Of a DNA stretch of 64,000 nucleotides, positions 28,485 to 36,763 are shown piece after piece. The notes below the pieces were generated by a model. It was not told the DNA's origin. It did no database searches and was given only the letters and a program-made list of their open reading frames with translations. A program made the translations under genes and the position numbers. Position 1 is the stretch's first letter, and each line of letters opens with the position of its first letter. This DNA comes from JAGXLC01 sp964585385 (GTDB lineage: Bacteria; Bacteroidota; Bacteroidia; Bacteroidales; UBA12077): contig CAZPDP010000004.1 of the NCBI GenBank assembly GCA_964585385.1, forward strand, positions 62,001 to 126,000. Reading direction: 5' to 3'.

Positions 28485-29537
28485 ATGAACTTAACTATTT
28501 CAGACCTGCCCCTCATTAGCAATGGTTATAAAGGGACAGGAGGCATAATCAAAGCAGAATATAAACATTTTATAGTGGATGAAATACCTGCCTACCTTCC
28601 ATCAGGCGAAGGAGAGCATTTGTTTGTTAACCTGACCAAAACAGGAATTACCACAAAAGAAGTGCAAAAAGCCCTCGCCGGATTATACGACATTCCTTCC
28701 AGAGATGTGGAATTTGCGGGAATCAAAGATAAAAATGCGGTTACTTCTCAGTATTTCAGTGTCTGGTTATCAGAAAACCAAGACAAAGAGCGGGTATATG
28801 AACTGGAAAATCAATTGCCGGTTAAGATTAACTCGATGGCCTTCCACAACCGGAAAATTAAAAGCGGACATCTAAAAGGCAATGCTTTTCGCATAAAAAT
28901 AACCGGTATAGAGATACCTTTGGAAGAAGCGGAGGATCGAGCAAAGAAAATTGTTGAAGTAATTCACCAAAAAGGCATTCCTAATTATTATGGTGAACAA
29001 CGCTTTGGGATGCACGGGGATAATGCTGAAAAGGGTCTGAAAATTCTGAAAGGAAAGGAAATAATTAAAAACAAATGGTTGAAACGTTTTCTCTTGTCTA
29101 GCTATCAGAGTTACTTATTTAATTATTATCTAAAGAAGCGAATCGATAACCGGTTATTTGATAAGATTCTTACTGGTGATGTTGCCAAAAAGCAGGATAC
29201 CGGGGGAATATTCATTGTAGATGACAAAGAAGAAGAACAAAAAAGACTGGATAACAAGGAAATTTGTTTTACCGGGCCTATTTTTGGAAAAAAGATGAAG
29301 CAGGCAATTGATGAGGCCGGAACATTTGAAAATTCCATACTTACTGAAAATGAAGTTACGCTGGAAGAATTTAAAAATGCCAAACTAACAGGAACCCGCA
29401 GGGCAGGAATCATTCTGCCCAAAATTGAAGTCACCAGAGAGGAAGATGGATTAATACTTGGTTTTGAACTGCCAAAAGGAGCTTTTGCTACAGTAGTTTT
29501 AAGGGAAATCATGAAAAGTGAGGTAAATACCGATTAG
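28485..29537 (+). CDS. truD: tRNA pseudouridine synthase D
   Basis: Converts uridine 13 of tRNA to pseudouridine. The 350-residue protein carries the TruD signature FAGIKDKNAVTSQYFSVW with the catalytic Asp82, and the family segments GIPNYYGEQRFG and GTRRAG. The insertion domain lies at about residues 155-300. Starts 17 bases after the rpoD terminator and is followed by rpe 24 bases later, so truD and rpe may share a transcript. Confidence 0.93.
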   Translation: MNLTISDLPLISNGYKGTGGIIKAEYKHFIVDEIPAYLPSGEGEHLFVNLTKTGITTKEVQKALAGLYDIPSRDVEFAGIKDKNAVTSQYFSVWLSENQDKERVYELENQLPVKINSMAFHNRKIKSGHLKGNAFRIKITGIEIPLEEAEDRAKKIVEVIHQKGIPNYYGEQRFGMHGDNAEKGLKILKGKEIIKNKWLKRFLLSSYQSYLFNYYLKKRIDNRLFDKILTGDVAKKQDTGGIFIVDDKEEEQKRLDNKEICFTGPIFGKKMKQAIDEAGTFENSILTENEVTLEEFKNAKLTGTRRAGIILPKIEVTREEDGLILGFELPKGAFATVVLREIMKSEVNTD

Positions 29538-29561
29538 TTTTCTATTTTTGCTTCAAAAAAT

Positions 29562-30212
29562 ATGAGCCACCTAATTGCGCCCTCAATGTTATCAGCAGAT
29601 TTTGCTAATCTGCAAAAAGATATAGAAATGGTTAACCAGAGTGAAGCTGACTGGTTTCACCTTGATGTTATGGACGGGATGTTTGTACCCAATATTTCTT
29701 TTGGAATACCTGTAATCGAAGCCATCAACAGACATGCCCAAAAACCTCTTGACGTGCATCTGATGATAGAAGACCCGGACCGTTATATAGAACTATTCAA
29801 TAAAGCCGGCGCCGATATTCTTACTGTGCATATGGAAGCCAGCAAACACCTGCACAGAACTATACAAAAAATTCATTCCCTGGATATGAAAGCAGGCGTT
29901 TCTCTTAATCCTCATACCCCTGTCAATACGCTTGAAGACATTATAAAAGACCTGGATATGGTTCTGATCATGTCTGTGAATCCCGGATTTGGTGGCCAGA
30001 AATTCATTCCTCAGACCATTAATAAAATCAAACAGCTCAAAAAGTTAATTGAAGAGTCAGAGTCATCTGCACAAATTGAAATTGACGGAGGAGTTGGCTC
30101 ATCCAATGCAAGAGAGTTGCTAAATACAGGAGCAAACATTTTAGTTGCCGGAAGTTTTATATTTAAATCCGAAGATCCCCTGGGAACAATAAAAAATCTG
30201 AAAAACGCCTAG
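29562..30212 (+). CDS. rpe: Ribulose-phosphate 3-epimerase
   Basis: Interconverts ribulose 5-phosphate and xylulose 5-phosphate in the pentose phosphate pathway. The 216-residue TIM barrel starts IAPSMLSADFANL, with the metal-site segments FHLDVMDGMFVPN and DVHLMIEDP, the loop LIMSVNPGFGGQKFIP and the phosphate-binding IEIDGGVGSSN plus VAGSFIF. Ends 30 bases before the convergent saccharopine-dehydrogenase-like gene. Confidence 0.95.
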   Translation: MSHLIAPSMLSADFANLQKDIEMVNQSEADWFHLDVMDGMFVPNISFGIPVIEAINRHAQKPLDVHLMIEDPDRYIELFNKAGADILTVHMEASKHLHRTIQKIHSLDMKAGVSLNPHTPVNTLEDIIKDLDMVLIMSVNPGFGGQKFIPQTINKIKQLKKLIEESESSAQIEIDGGVGSSNARELLNTGANILVAGSFIFKSEDPLGTIKNLKNA

Positions 30213-30242
30213 TGTTCAGAATTATGAATTGTATTAAAAAAT

Positions 30243-31460
30243 TTATTTTCCTTCGGCGTAGTCTTTCAGGTATTTGTATTGTTCTGTGAGCTTGCCGTCT
30301 TTTGTTATTGTGGCCCTTTCAATCACTCCTTTATCATCATTACCGAGCAAATAGGGGAATATTTCATCAAGTAATGTTTGTCCGAATTCCTGGGATGCAT
30401 CCCTTGGTAATTCACCAGGCAGATTATCCACGGCCATCACCGTAATGTTCTTTTCCTCATTAAATGGTGGTTCTTCCTCTCCGGTATGGGGATTATAATC
30501 ATAAAATGGATCCGCAATGGTTGATGCACGAAGAGTTGAAGCAATCGGGCCATCCACATCACAGCTCACATCAGCAATCACAGAAATGCGAAAATCCGGT
30601 TCTTTCATATCTTCTTTGGTAATGAAATGCGGAGATTTGGGGTCCCAGTAATGACATGCAATATATAAATCAGTAACCTTCTGGTAGGGCTTAAAAGTTG
30701 ATTCATATTCTTCGGGATTGTTAAAAAAATGTTGCAGCTCAAATTTCAAACCCCGTTTATGTTTTACATAATGTTCCGGATCGAGCCGGCAAACTATCGA
30801 TTCATTAAAATTGTTTTTCAGGAACTCTTCCGGTGTAACCTCCCGGATATTCAGCTCCCGCAGTGTTTCCATCGCACCCATAGCCACCCGGCCTCCGCCT
30901 GTCAGCAATATCTTTTTGGGTTCGAGTTTAATTTTCCTGAGTCCGGCAAACATCTCATCCATATCGTGGCATTGATGAGCGGGTTTCAACTCAAACGTAT
31001 TATTACGGATACCGCTTGCCCTCAATCCATTATAGGCACCCACCATTCCGGCCCACCGTCCAAACGCTATGAGGCGCCTGCCATTGTAATCGGTCAGGTA
31101 TTCATAATCTATCAGAGTAATCCTGTTCCTCACAATTTCCTGCATCAGTTTTTGATTATGGGGCTGCATCTTACCTACGTGAGCAAAGAATATATAGGTT
31201 TTATCGGGTATAAGCGTTGAATAATCTACCTCTTTAATGCCCAGGAGAATGTCACAGTCACTCAAATCCTCTTTCATGTTAAGCTCCAGGTAACGGTACT
31301 CCTCATCAGTAAAACCCCTGATGTCGCTGGGCTGGATATACAGTTCGTCATTAGGGAACCTTTGTGTGAAAGTAAGAGCCTGGGCAGGTGTGACGGGTAC
31401 GCGCCTGTCAGGTGGATTTTTTGTTTCGCGTAAAATTCCAACTTTTATAGTATCACTCAT
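30243..31460 (-). CDS. Saccharopine dehydrogenase (Lys1/LKR)-like oxidoreductase
   Basis: A 405-residue NAD(P)-dependent enzyme of the alanine dehydrogenase/transhydrogenase N-domain superfamily. It starts VGILRETKNPPDRRVPVTPAQ, and has HVGKMQPHNQKLM, GRRLIAFGRWAGMVGAYNGL, the Rossmann motif TGGGRVAMGAMETL and the C-terminal VDNLPGELPRDASQEFG. This pattern is closest to fungal Lys1 and to the lysine-ketoglutarate reductase half of animal AASS, not to alanine dehydrogenase. Its substrate in Bacteroidota is not established to my knowledge; lysine or another amino acid is plausible. Single gene. Confidence 0.7.
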   Translation of the reverse strand: MSDTIKVGILRETKNPPDRRVPVTPAQALTFTQRFPNDELYIQPSDIRGFTDEEYRYLELNMKEDLSDCDILLGIKEVDYSTLIPDKTYIFFAHVGKMQPHNQKLMQEIVRNRITLIDYEYLTDYNGRRLIAFGRWAGMVGAYNGLRASGIRNNTFELKPAHQCHDMDEMFAGLRKIKLEPKKILLTGGGRVAMGAMETLRELNIREVTPEEFLKNNFNESIVCRLDPEHYVKHKRGLKFELQHFFNNPEEYESTFKPYQKVTDLYIACHYWDPKSPHFITKEDMKEPDFRISVIADVSCDVDGPIASTLRASTIADPFYDYNPHTGEEEPPFNEEKNITVMAVDNLPGELPRDASQEFGQTLLDEIFPYLLGNDDKGVIERATITKDGKLTEQYKYLKDYAEGK

Positions 31461-31538
31461 AAGAGAAAAATTTTAGGGTTAGGAGCCCTAAATTTAATTT
31501 TTTTTATCTAAAAACAGGCAGAAGCATAATAGAATTTA

Positions 31539-31546
31539 TACCTTTG
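31539..31546 (+). promoter_or_regulatory. Probable -7 promoter box of the tmRNA gene (TACCTTTG)
   Basis: TACCTTTG fits the TAnnTTTG consensus exactly and lies 26 bases before the mature tmRNA 5' end, a suitable distance for a short processed leader. A clear -33 TTTG is not seen. Confidence 0.55.
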
Positions 31547-31571
31547 CGTTTTAATAAAGCACAGTCCAAAA

Positions 31572-31980
31572 GGGGCTGATCCGGATTCGACGGCAGGATG
31601 AATCGGGATGTAAGCATGCCGAGCGTTGGGAATATGGCTCGTAAATCTCAATTCTCACGTCATTATTTAAATGGCAACGAAGACTACGCACTCGCAGCGT
31701 AATCACGCAAAGCGGATTATGCTAAATCCCGTAGACTAGACGTCACGGGACGAGTCGCCTCTCCGGAAGCGCTGACCAGCCGCGGCCGGGCTAAGGGGTG
31801 AAACCGTAAAGTTGGTATAGCTTGAGTGTAGCCTCGGCACTCAGGTGAACCTTTAAGAGGCTGGGAAGCAATGAAGGCTGGTCTCTGGCCGTTTTGCTTC
31901 CGAGACCAAACCAGGGAATAAGCATGTAGAAATCATGTCGGTTTCCTGTCCGGACGCGGGTTCGACTCCCGCCAGCTCCA
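31572..31980 (+). ncRNA. ssrA: Transfer-messenger RNA (tmRNA)
   Basis: Rescues stalled ribosomes by adding a degradation tag. The 5' end GGGGCTG pairs with CAGCTCC at 31973-31979 (one G-T), forming the acceptor stem, and the discriminator is A31980. GATCCGGATTCGACGG near the 5' end and GGGTTCGACTCCCGCC (T arm) near the 3' end are typical. The tag reading frame at 31673-31702 reads GNEDYALAA then TAA. The 409-base length is normal. CCA is not encoded; the bases after the discriminator are CAA, so it must be added after processing. Confidence 0.93.
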
Positions 31981-31981
31981 C

Positions 31982-32054
31982 AAAACAGTTTGGAGTGTGA
32001 GTATTGAGCAAGAGCGAAATGCGAACACTTCAAACTGTTTTTTTCTCAATACTC
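31982..32054 (+). terminator. tmRNA terminator with overlapping inverted repeats
   Basis: The 17-base arm at 31982-31998 pairs with 32025-32041 (one mismatch), followed by T-rich sequence: a terminator for tmRNA. The next ten bases, GAGTATTGAG (31999-32008), lie in its loop and are the exact complement of CTCAATACTC at 32045-32054, outside the hairpin. The two stems would form a pseudoknot, or be alternatives. Confidence 0.7.
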
Positions 32055-32130
32055 AAACTCCAACTCAAACTGAACCTTAGATTTGAGTAAAGAGAAACAT
32101 AAATTTTAATAATCCTTTTATAGCTATAAA

Positions 32131-32475
32131 ATGTTTGATTTTGAAAGACTTGAAGTTTATTCTAAATCCAAAAGCTTTAATAAAACAGTAGCCTCCTTCC
32201 TTGAAAATACCAAAATTGATAGAAACTACCACGACCAACTAAAAAGGGCTTCTTTTAGCATAATGCTCAACATAGCCGAAGGCTCCGGCCGTTTTACAAA
32301 ACCTGATAAAAGAAACTTTTATATTATCTCAAGGGGTTCGGCTTTTGAATGTGTCGCTATTTTTGATTACTTAAAAGATATGGGCAACATTAATGAAACT
32401 CAATTTAAAGAATTCTATTCGAAGTTAGAGGAAATTTCAAAAATGCTTTTTGCTCTCATTAGACAATTGCAGTAA
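32131..32475 (+). CDS. Four-helix-bundle protein (23S rRNA intervening-sequence protein family)
   Basis: The 114-residue protein shows the S23/IVP family pattern: FERLEVYSKSKSFN, an internal LKRASFSIMLNIAEGSGR and KRNFYIISRGSAFECVAIFDYL. Four amphipathic helices are expected. The family was first found inside intervening sequences of 23S rRNA genes but is also common as stand-alone genes in Bacteroidota; its function is unclear. Here it follows the tmRNA gene, and a second, truncated copy lies at 32669. Confidence 0.85.
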   Translation: MFDFERLEVYSKSKSFNKTVASFLENTKIDRNYHDQLKRASFSIMLNIAEGSGRFTKPDKRNFYIISRGSAFECVAIFDYLKDMGNINETQFKEFYSKLEEISKMLFALIRQLQ

Positions 32476-32652
32476 ATAACAAATAAAAAATCAGCCAGAC
32501 ACAATAAAGGTCAGGTCCACTATACCAAAGATAAATTACCACTCGAAGTAATTACTTATACGGCTTTCCAAGACAAATACAAGGCCTTTGCCTTTGAAAA
32601 GTACCTGAAGTCGGGTTCGGGGGTGGCTTTCAGAAACAAACGCCTAGTATAG
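32476..32652 (+). pseudogene. Remnant of a GIY-YIG endonuclease-like gene
   Basis: Directly after the stop of the four-helix-bundle gene, in the same frame and with no start codon, the sequence encodes the C-terminal half of a GIY-YIG domain: HNKGQVHYTKDKLPLEVITY, then TAFQDKYKAFAFEKYLKSGSG and FRNKRLV, ending at a TAG. The GIY and YIG strands themselves are missing. Small GIY-YIG proteins of this kind are common in Bacteroidota. Confidence 0.72.
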
Positions 32653-32668
32653 CTATAACTAACCAAAA

Positions 32669-32827
32669 CTCAACTTCGCCGAAGGCTCCGGTCACTTCAC
32701 CAAACCTGATAAAAGAAACTTTTATATTATCTCAAGGGGTTCGGCTTTTGAATGTGTTGCTATTTTTGATTACCTAAAAGACATAGGAGTTATTGATGAA
32801 GTTGGTTTCAAACAATTTTATTGCTGA
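32669..32827 (+). pseudogene. Truncated second copy of the four-helix-bundle gene
   Basis: The frame reads FAEGSGHFTKPDKRNFYIIS and SRGSAFECVAIFDYLKDIG, almost identical to the middle of the intact gene at 32131, also at base level. It lacks the N-terminal half and ends early at FKQFYC then TGA, two bases before the next gene's stop. This is a broken duplicate or the trace of a replaced paralogue. Confidence 0.75.
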
Positions 32828-32828
32828 A

Positions 32829-33215
32829 TCAAGCTTTTTCTTCAAGCCATTTCTCTGCTTCGGCTATGCTCTTAAAATAACCGGTTGTTTCACCTTTAAC
32901 ACTACTGGAAAATTTATTCAGAGATAGTTGAGTAAAAACGTTTTCAGGTACAACAAAGGCCATGGCTTTCATACCGTTTTTAACCAATGTTGGAATTACA
33001 CCAGCAGCATAATCAGCATCCTCAGATTTTACAACTTTTTGATTTAATGTATCAGAGAGAATGGTTTTTACATCATTTTTTTTAACAAAGTCGGTGGTTT
33101 TATCAATTGCTTCCCTGAATGTGTCTGAAGTAGCAAAACCATTCCATTTTTGCGTTAATTGTTTTTTATTTTGGTCAAATGTAATTTCAACATAATCGTT
33201 CTGATGTACGATCAT
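32829..33215 (-). CDS. SpoIIAA/STAS-like small cytoplasmic protein
   Basis: The 128-residue protein has no signal peptide or membrane helix. The alternating pattern (VEITFDQNKKQLTQKWNGFA at the N-terminus, KTILSDTLNQ in the middle, MKAMAFVVPENVFTQLSLNKF, then YFKSIAEAEKWLEEKA) resembles the SpoIIAA-like/STAS-SEC14 fold of small Bacteroidota proteins. Function unknown. It is AT-rich like its neighbours and stands alone downstream of the remnant genes. Confidence 0.6.
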   Translation of the reverse strand: MIVHQNDYVEITFDQNKKQLTQKWNGFATSDTFREAIDKTTDFVKKNDVKTILSDTLNQKVVKSEDADYAAGVIPTLVKNGMKAMAFVVPENVFTQLSLNKFSSSVKGETTGYFKSIAEAEKWLEEKA

Positions 33216-33383
33216 AATAATTAGGTTTTAAAAAGGTTTGAAATATAAAAAGATTTTATCTTTCAAAAATATAAATATTTTGTCTCACACAATAATCTGT
33301 AGATAAAATCCTTCCTGGTTTAGATGAAAATAAATTGGGGTATAACTATAATTCTTTTTTTCAAGTGAATGTGTTTGATTGAA

Positions 33384-33446
33384 CCCGAATAATTAACTTC
33401 GTTGAGGGCTTCGCCGTTCAAGAATTATTCCTGTCTCCGACAGCGA
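33384..33446 (+). repeat. Dispersed hairpin repeat, copy 2
   Basis: A 63-bp sequence like copy 1 (15408) with three mismatches. The inner stem pairs 33387-33394 with 33423-33430. In addition a perfect 10-bp inverted repeat encloses it (33369-33378 with 33464-33473), so about 105 bases can fold into one structure. It lies just past the end of the secretion operon (gspF stop at 33487) and could act as its terminator. Confidence 0.78.
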
Positions 33447-33486
33447 TAAAAGAGTTTGATGATTCAAACACATCCTCTTATTATTT

Positions 33487-34641
33487 TCAGTAAAACGAAG
33501 TACTTAACTGGAATAGCGGCAGATACATTGCAATCAGAATTACAGCAACTAAGATTCCCACAAACAATATCATAACAGGCTCCAGTAAGTTACTTAACAT
33601 CCCAATTTGATATTCCAGCTCTTCATTGTATTGTTTCTGGAGTTTATCAAAGATATCATCCAATTGATTGATTTCTTCCCCTACTTTTACCAGGGAAACT
33701 ATTCTTCGGTTAAAAATGGGAAATTGAGCCATTGACTCATGCAACAGCCCTCCATTTAATAAGTCCTGCTCTATTTGACTTAAAGCAACTTCATAGGGAT
33801 AAAACCCTATCATTTCCCTTATTAATTGAACAGCCTTGATCAACGGAGTTTTAGAACTGATTAAAAGAGCCATACTTTGGCAATACCTTACAAGATAGAT
33901 CTTGTTCACCATTTTACCAACCAGTGGAAATTTCAAAGTGAAAGGTGTGATAATCTTTTTATACCAGGTCTTTTTCCTAATCATTAAATATAAAACTATC
34001 AGAAAACCAAGTATCAAAAGAAAAATTAAAATATGAGCGGAAAAGAAATTGGACCAGTTGACTATCATTTGAGTTATTCCCGGAAGCTCACCTCCGAATC
34101 GCTGAAATACTCCCATAAACATCGGAACGATAAAGTTCATCATGAAGATGACAGCACCCAGTGCAGTAATCAGTACCAGTATTGGATACGTTAAAGCTCC
34201 TGTAAGCTGTTTTCTCTGCTTTAGCCTTCTGTTATAGTACCCAGCAAGTTCCTTTAGGACATCATTCAGCTTTCCACTCTCTTCACCTATTCTTAGGCTG
34301 TGATATTCATACGGACTAAATTCCGGTCTCTCATTCAGCGCTTCCGACAAGGTAGACCCATTGAGCACCATTTCCAGGATATCATGGTACACCTTTCTGT
34401 CCCTTGCTTTCTTTTGCTCTTCAACTATTATTTCCAGTGAACTTTTTATATCAATTCCCGATGATAACAAAGCGTGTAGTTCTGAAAAAAATGCTTCCTT
34501 TTTTTTATCGCTTAATTTTTTGCCAAATAGTGAGATTTCCTTTTGAAGGAGGTTATTGATCTGTACCGGGGTTGTTGAATTTAAACCTGATTGCTTCCCG
34601 GAGGATTGTTCTTCCTTTATTTCCTGAATATTAATACTCAT
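33487..34641 (-). CDS. gspF: Type II secretion / type IV pilus platform protein GspF (PilC)
   Basis: Polytopic inner-membrane platform that couples the GspE ATPase to pseudopilus assembly. The 384-residue protein has two GspF domains (about residues 60-190 and 265-380). Signatures are FFSELHALLSSGIDIKSSLE, LRIGEESGKL, YCQSMALLISSKTPLIKAV and VKVGEEINQLDDIF, with three transmembrane helices (about 150-175, 200-220, 350-375). Last gene of the operon; its ATG overlaps the stop of the upstream pseudopilin gene by four bases. Confidence 0.92.
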   Translation of the reverse strand: MSINIQEIKEEQSSGKQSGLNSTTPVQINNLLQKEISLFGKKLSDKKKEAFFSELHALLSSGIDIKSSLEIIVEEQKKARDRKVYHDILEMVLNGSTLSEALNERPEFSPYEYHSLRIGEESGKLNDVLKELAGYYNRRLKQRKQLTGALTYPILVLITALGAVIFMMNFIVPMFMGVFQRFGGELPGITQMIVNWSNFFSAHILIFLLILGFLIVLYLMIRKKTWYKKIITPFTLKFPLVGKMVNKIYLVRYCQSMALLISSKTPLIKAVQLIREMIGFYPYEVALSQIEQDLLNGGLLHESMAQFPIFNRRIVSLVKVGEEINQLDDIFDKLQKQYNEELEYQIGMLSNLLEPVMILFVGILVAVILIAMYLPLFQLSTSFY

Positions 34642-35114
34642 TTCTGTTGTGTCTTATCGAATAAAAGGGATTTAGTATATTCTTTATTAAAGTTGTAAGA
34701 TTTTTCAACTCCTTTGACATCCAATATTGAAAAAGAAAAATAAGCAACCATTGGAGGATCATCCATCAAATAGTTACACTCAATATTATTTACTTTGAAT
34801 GAAAAGCTATCAGCTCGAAACTGACTCCTCCGTATGATATATTCATTATGAAACTCGTATGATGAAAAACTGGTCTCTTTTTTAAAGCATTTCAATGCAC
34901 CCCCATTATACGTTATTTCCCGGGCATCATCAAAGTCTTTTTCAATGAAAGAAATCAATCGAAGCATTCTATGTCCCATTTCCTGTCTGTTTTGCTCTTC
35001 CAATACATCTTTTTTAATAGTCAGAAAAAGCATAGAAGCCATTGAGATTAACAGTCCGCTAATAACCAGAGCTACCAATATTTCCATCAATGTATAGGCT
35101 TTCAGTTTACTCAT
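34638..35114 (-). CDS. Minor pseudopilin, GspJ-like
   Basis: A 158-residue pilin-like protein. The short basic leader MSKLKA is followed by YTLMEILVALVISGLLISMA, a class III signal with Glu at mature position 5. The predicted -1 residue is Ala instead of the usual Gly. The globular part is predicted beta-rich. Size and position next to the GspI- and GspK-like genes suggest a GspJ role at the pseudopilus tip. Overlaps both neighbours by a few bases. Confidence 0.75.
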   Translation of the reverse strand: MSKLKAYTLMEILVALVISGLLISMASMLFLTIKKDVLEEQNRQEMGHRMLRLISFIEKDFDDAREITYNGGALKCFKKETSFSSYEFHNEYIIRRSQFRADSFSFKVNNIECNYLMDDPPMVAYFSFSILDVKGVEKSYNFNKEYTKSLLFDKTQQK

Positions 35115-35493
35115 ACCTGTCCGGAAATATGATTCGACGTTTGCGATATAATTCTCTTCCTTTTAAATCTTCTACTGTCACAATGATTATTTTCAGTTTA
35201 TCATCTGACTGATAAGAAATTATCTCTTTAGTAATCCTAATATTCTCCTTCGTATAATTCGACTCCCTGAAATCCCGTTTATAAAGGGTCTGACTAACCA
35301 GGTTATTTGCTTCATTATAGGCCTTAAGCCTTATCAGGGGATTACCGGAAGTTTGCATATTCATATAAATGGTTACTCCAATTCCAAAGCTGATGCTCAC
35401 GATAACCATCGCAATGATGGTTTCAATCAGAGTAGATGCTTTTGCTTTTCCGCTTTTAAGGTATTTTATATTCAGTCTTTTCAATTTAACCAT
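35107..35493 (-). CDS. Minor pseudopilin, GspI-like
   Basis: A 128-residue pilin-like protein with a long basic leader of about 21 residues ending SGKAKA, then STLIETIIAMVIVSISFGIG, with Glu at mature position 5 and Ala at -1. The small size and order before the GspJ-like gene suggest GspI. The start overlaps the end of the GspK-like gene by 13 bases, pointing to translational coupling. Confidence 0.72.
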   Translation of the reverse strand: MVKLKRLNIKYLKSGKAKASTLIETIIAMVIVSISFGIGVTIYMNMQTSGNPLIRLKAYNEANNLVSQTLYKRDFRESNYTKENIRITKEIISYQSDDKLKIIIVTVEDLKGRELYRKRRIIFPDRYE

Positions 35494-36749
35494 TTGATCA
35501 CGCGTTTTTCATCCGAACCATGAAGTAAGTCAAAACCTGCATAGCTTTCGCTCAAGCTTGTAAAATCAATGGTGGCATTGAGCAGGTGATTCTCGTATAG
35601 AGTTGATTTTGTTTGCAGAACAAACTTTCTGCAATATAATGAGCCGGTTATATTGCCTTTGTGAACCATGGAACCTTTGCAATATACCTGTCCGAAAATC
35701 CGTGAGTCATTATTCAGCGTAAGCCTTGTATTTTCATCGCTCCTGCCCAGAACCAATACTCCCCCATTTACCTCGGTTCCTCTTCCAATGTGCAATTCCT
35801 TCTTTCCTTCCGATTCACTTCCCAATAATCCAATAAAGGATGGATACGTTAACCGGCAATCGCTTCCAACCTCAATGTTTTGTTGTGCAAAAAACTGACC
35901 GTTGCCGGTAAACCCGGATTTAATAACTATGGATGGAGCATAAAGGATCACGTCTTTCAAATCTGTATTGCTTCCTATATGAATCATTTCATCCGAAATC
36001 ACAATCACATTTCCTGAAAGTTTCTGATAATCAATTTCAATAGCTTTTTGAAAATAGATAACCAGGGTTTTTTGATAAAATGAATTTCGGATAGTATCTG
36101 TTGAAAGAATTTGTTCAGAAAATACTATGCTGTCGGAAAAATTATCAAACTCGCTGAAGTATTTTTGATTTTCGGTGATTATTCTTTTATTCAGGGAAGG
36201 CAATTGTTTTTTACTCACACCGGTCCTTCCGTAAACCAGTTTTTCTCCTGTATACCCTTCTCCCTCAATATAGGCTTGTTTTATTCCCAGCCTGGGTAAT
36301 TTACTGTCTCCAACGATCCGGGTATTTCCACTTATGGAAAGGTACTTTTTCTGGTCCGATAAATACAGGGACTGGTTTTCGGTATTAAAGATGTACTCAC
36401 CCAATAAAGCGATTTTTTCCTTTTCAAACTTTTTAATTTGTGAGGAAACCCTGATTATATCCAGGGCGCCCCAGTGCTTGCGGGTTAAGGTAACAGTTGA
36501 TGAACCTTCTTCAAATAGATCGATTGTTTGGGCTGAATTATAAGGTATATCCTGAGGTGAAGCGAGAGCTATGCTGATTCCCGAATCCACATTATCAATC
36601 AACCTGTTTTGAAGTATTTCTGCGTTTAGGTATTTATTGTGGAAATACAAATACAGCAATAAAGAACCTAATATCAGGGCAATGATAAAAGAAATGAAGA
36701 CTGCGTAATATAAAGCGCCGGCTCTTAACTTTTTTGATTTCTGGTTCAT
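35481..36749 (-). CDS. GspK/PilX-like protein with beta-helix-like C-terminal region
   Basis: A 422-residue protein. The N-terminus MNQKSKKLRA followed by GALYYAVFISFIIALILGSL looks like a prepilin signal with Ala at -1 and no Glu at position 5, as in GspK. The rest has many short strands with regular Val/Ile and Gly spacing (ELHIGRGTEVNGGVLVLG, NDSRIFGQVYCKGSMVHKG), suggesting a parallel beta-helix or bactofilin-like fold rather than the known GspK fold. The start codon lies 15 bases from repeat R copy a. The role as tip component is inferred. Confidence 0.62.
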   Translation of the reverse strand: MNQKSKKLRAGALYYAVFISFIIALILGSLLLYLYFHNKYLNAEILQNRLIDNVDSGISIALASPQDIPYNSAQTIDLFEEGSSTVTLTRKHWGALDIIRVSSQIKKFEKEKIALLGEYIFNTENQSLYLSDQKKYLSISGNTRIVGDSKLPRLGIKQAYIEGEGYTGEKLVYGRTGVSKKQLPSLNKRIITENQKYFSEFDNFSDSIVFSEQILSTDTIRNSFYQKTLVIYFQKAIEIDYQKLSGNVIVISDEMIHIGSNTDLKDVILYAPSIVIKSGFTGNGQFFAQQNIEVGSDCRLTYPSFIGLLGSESEGKKELHIGRGTEVNGGVLVLGRSDENTRLTLNNDSRIFGQVYCKGSMVHKGNITGSLYCRKFVLQTKSTLYENHLLNATIDFTSLSESYAGFDLLHGSDEKRVIKWLN

Positions 36750-36763
36750 TTACAGTTGTTTTT

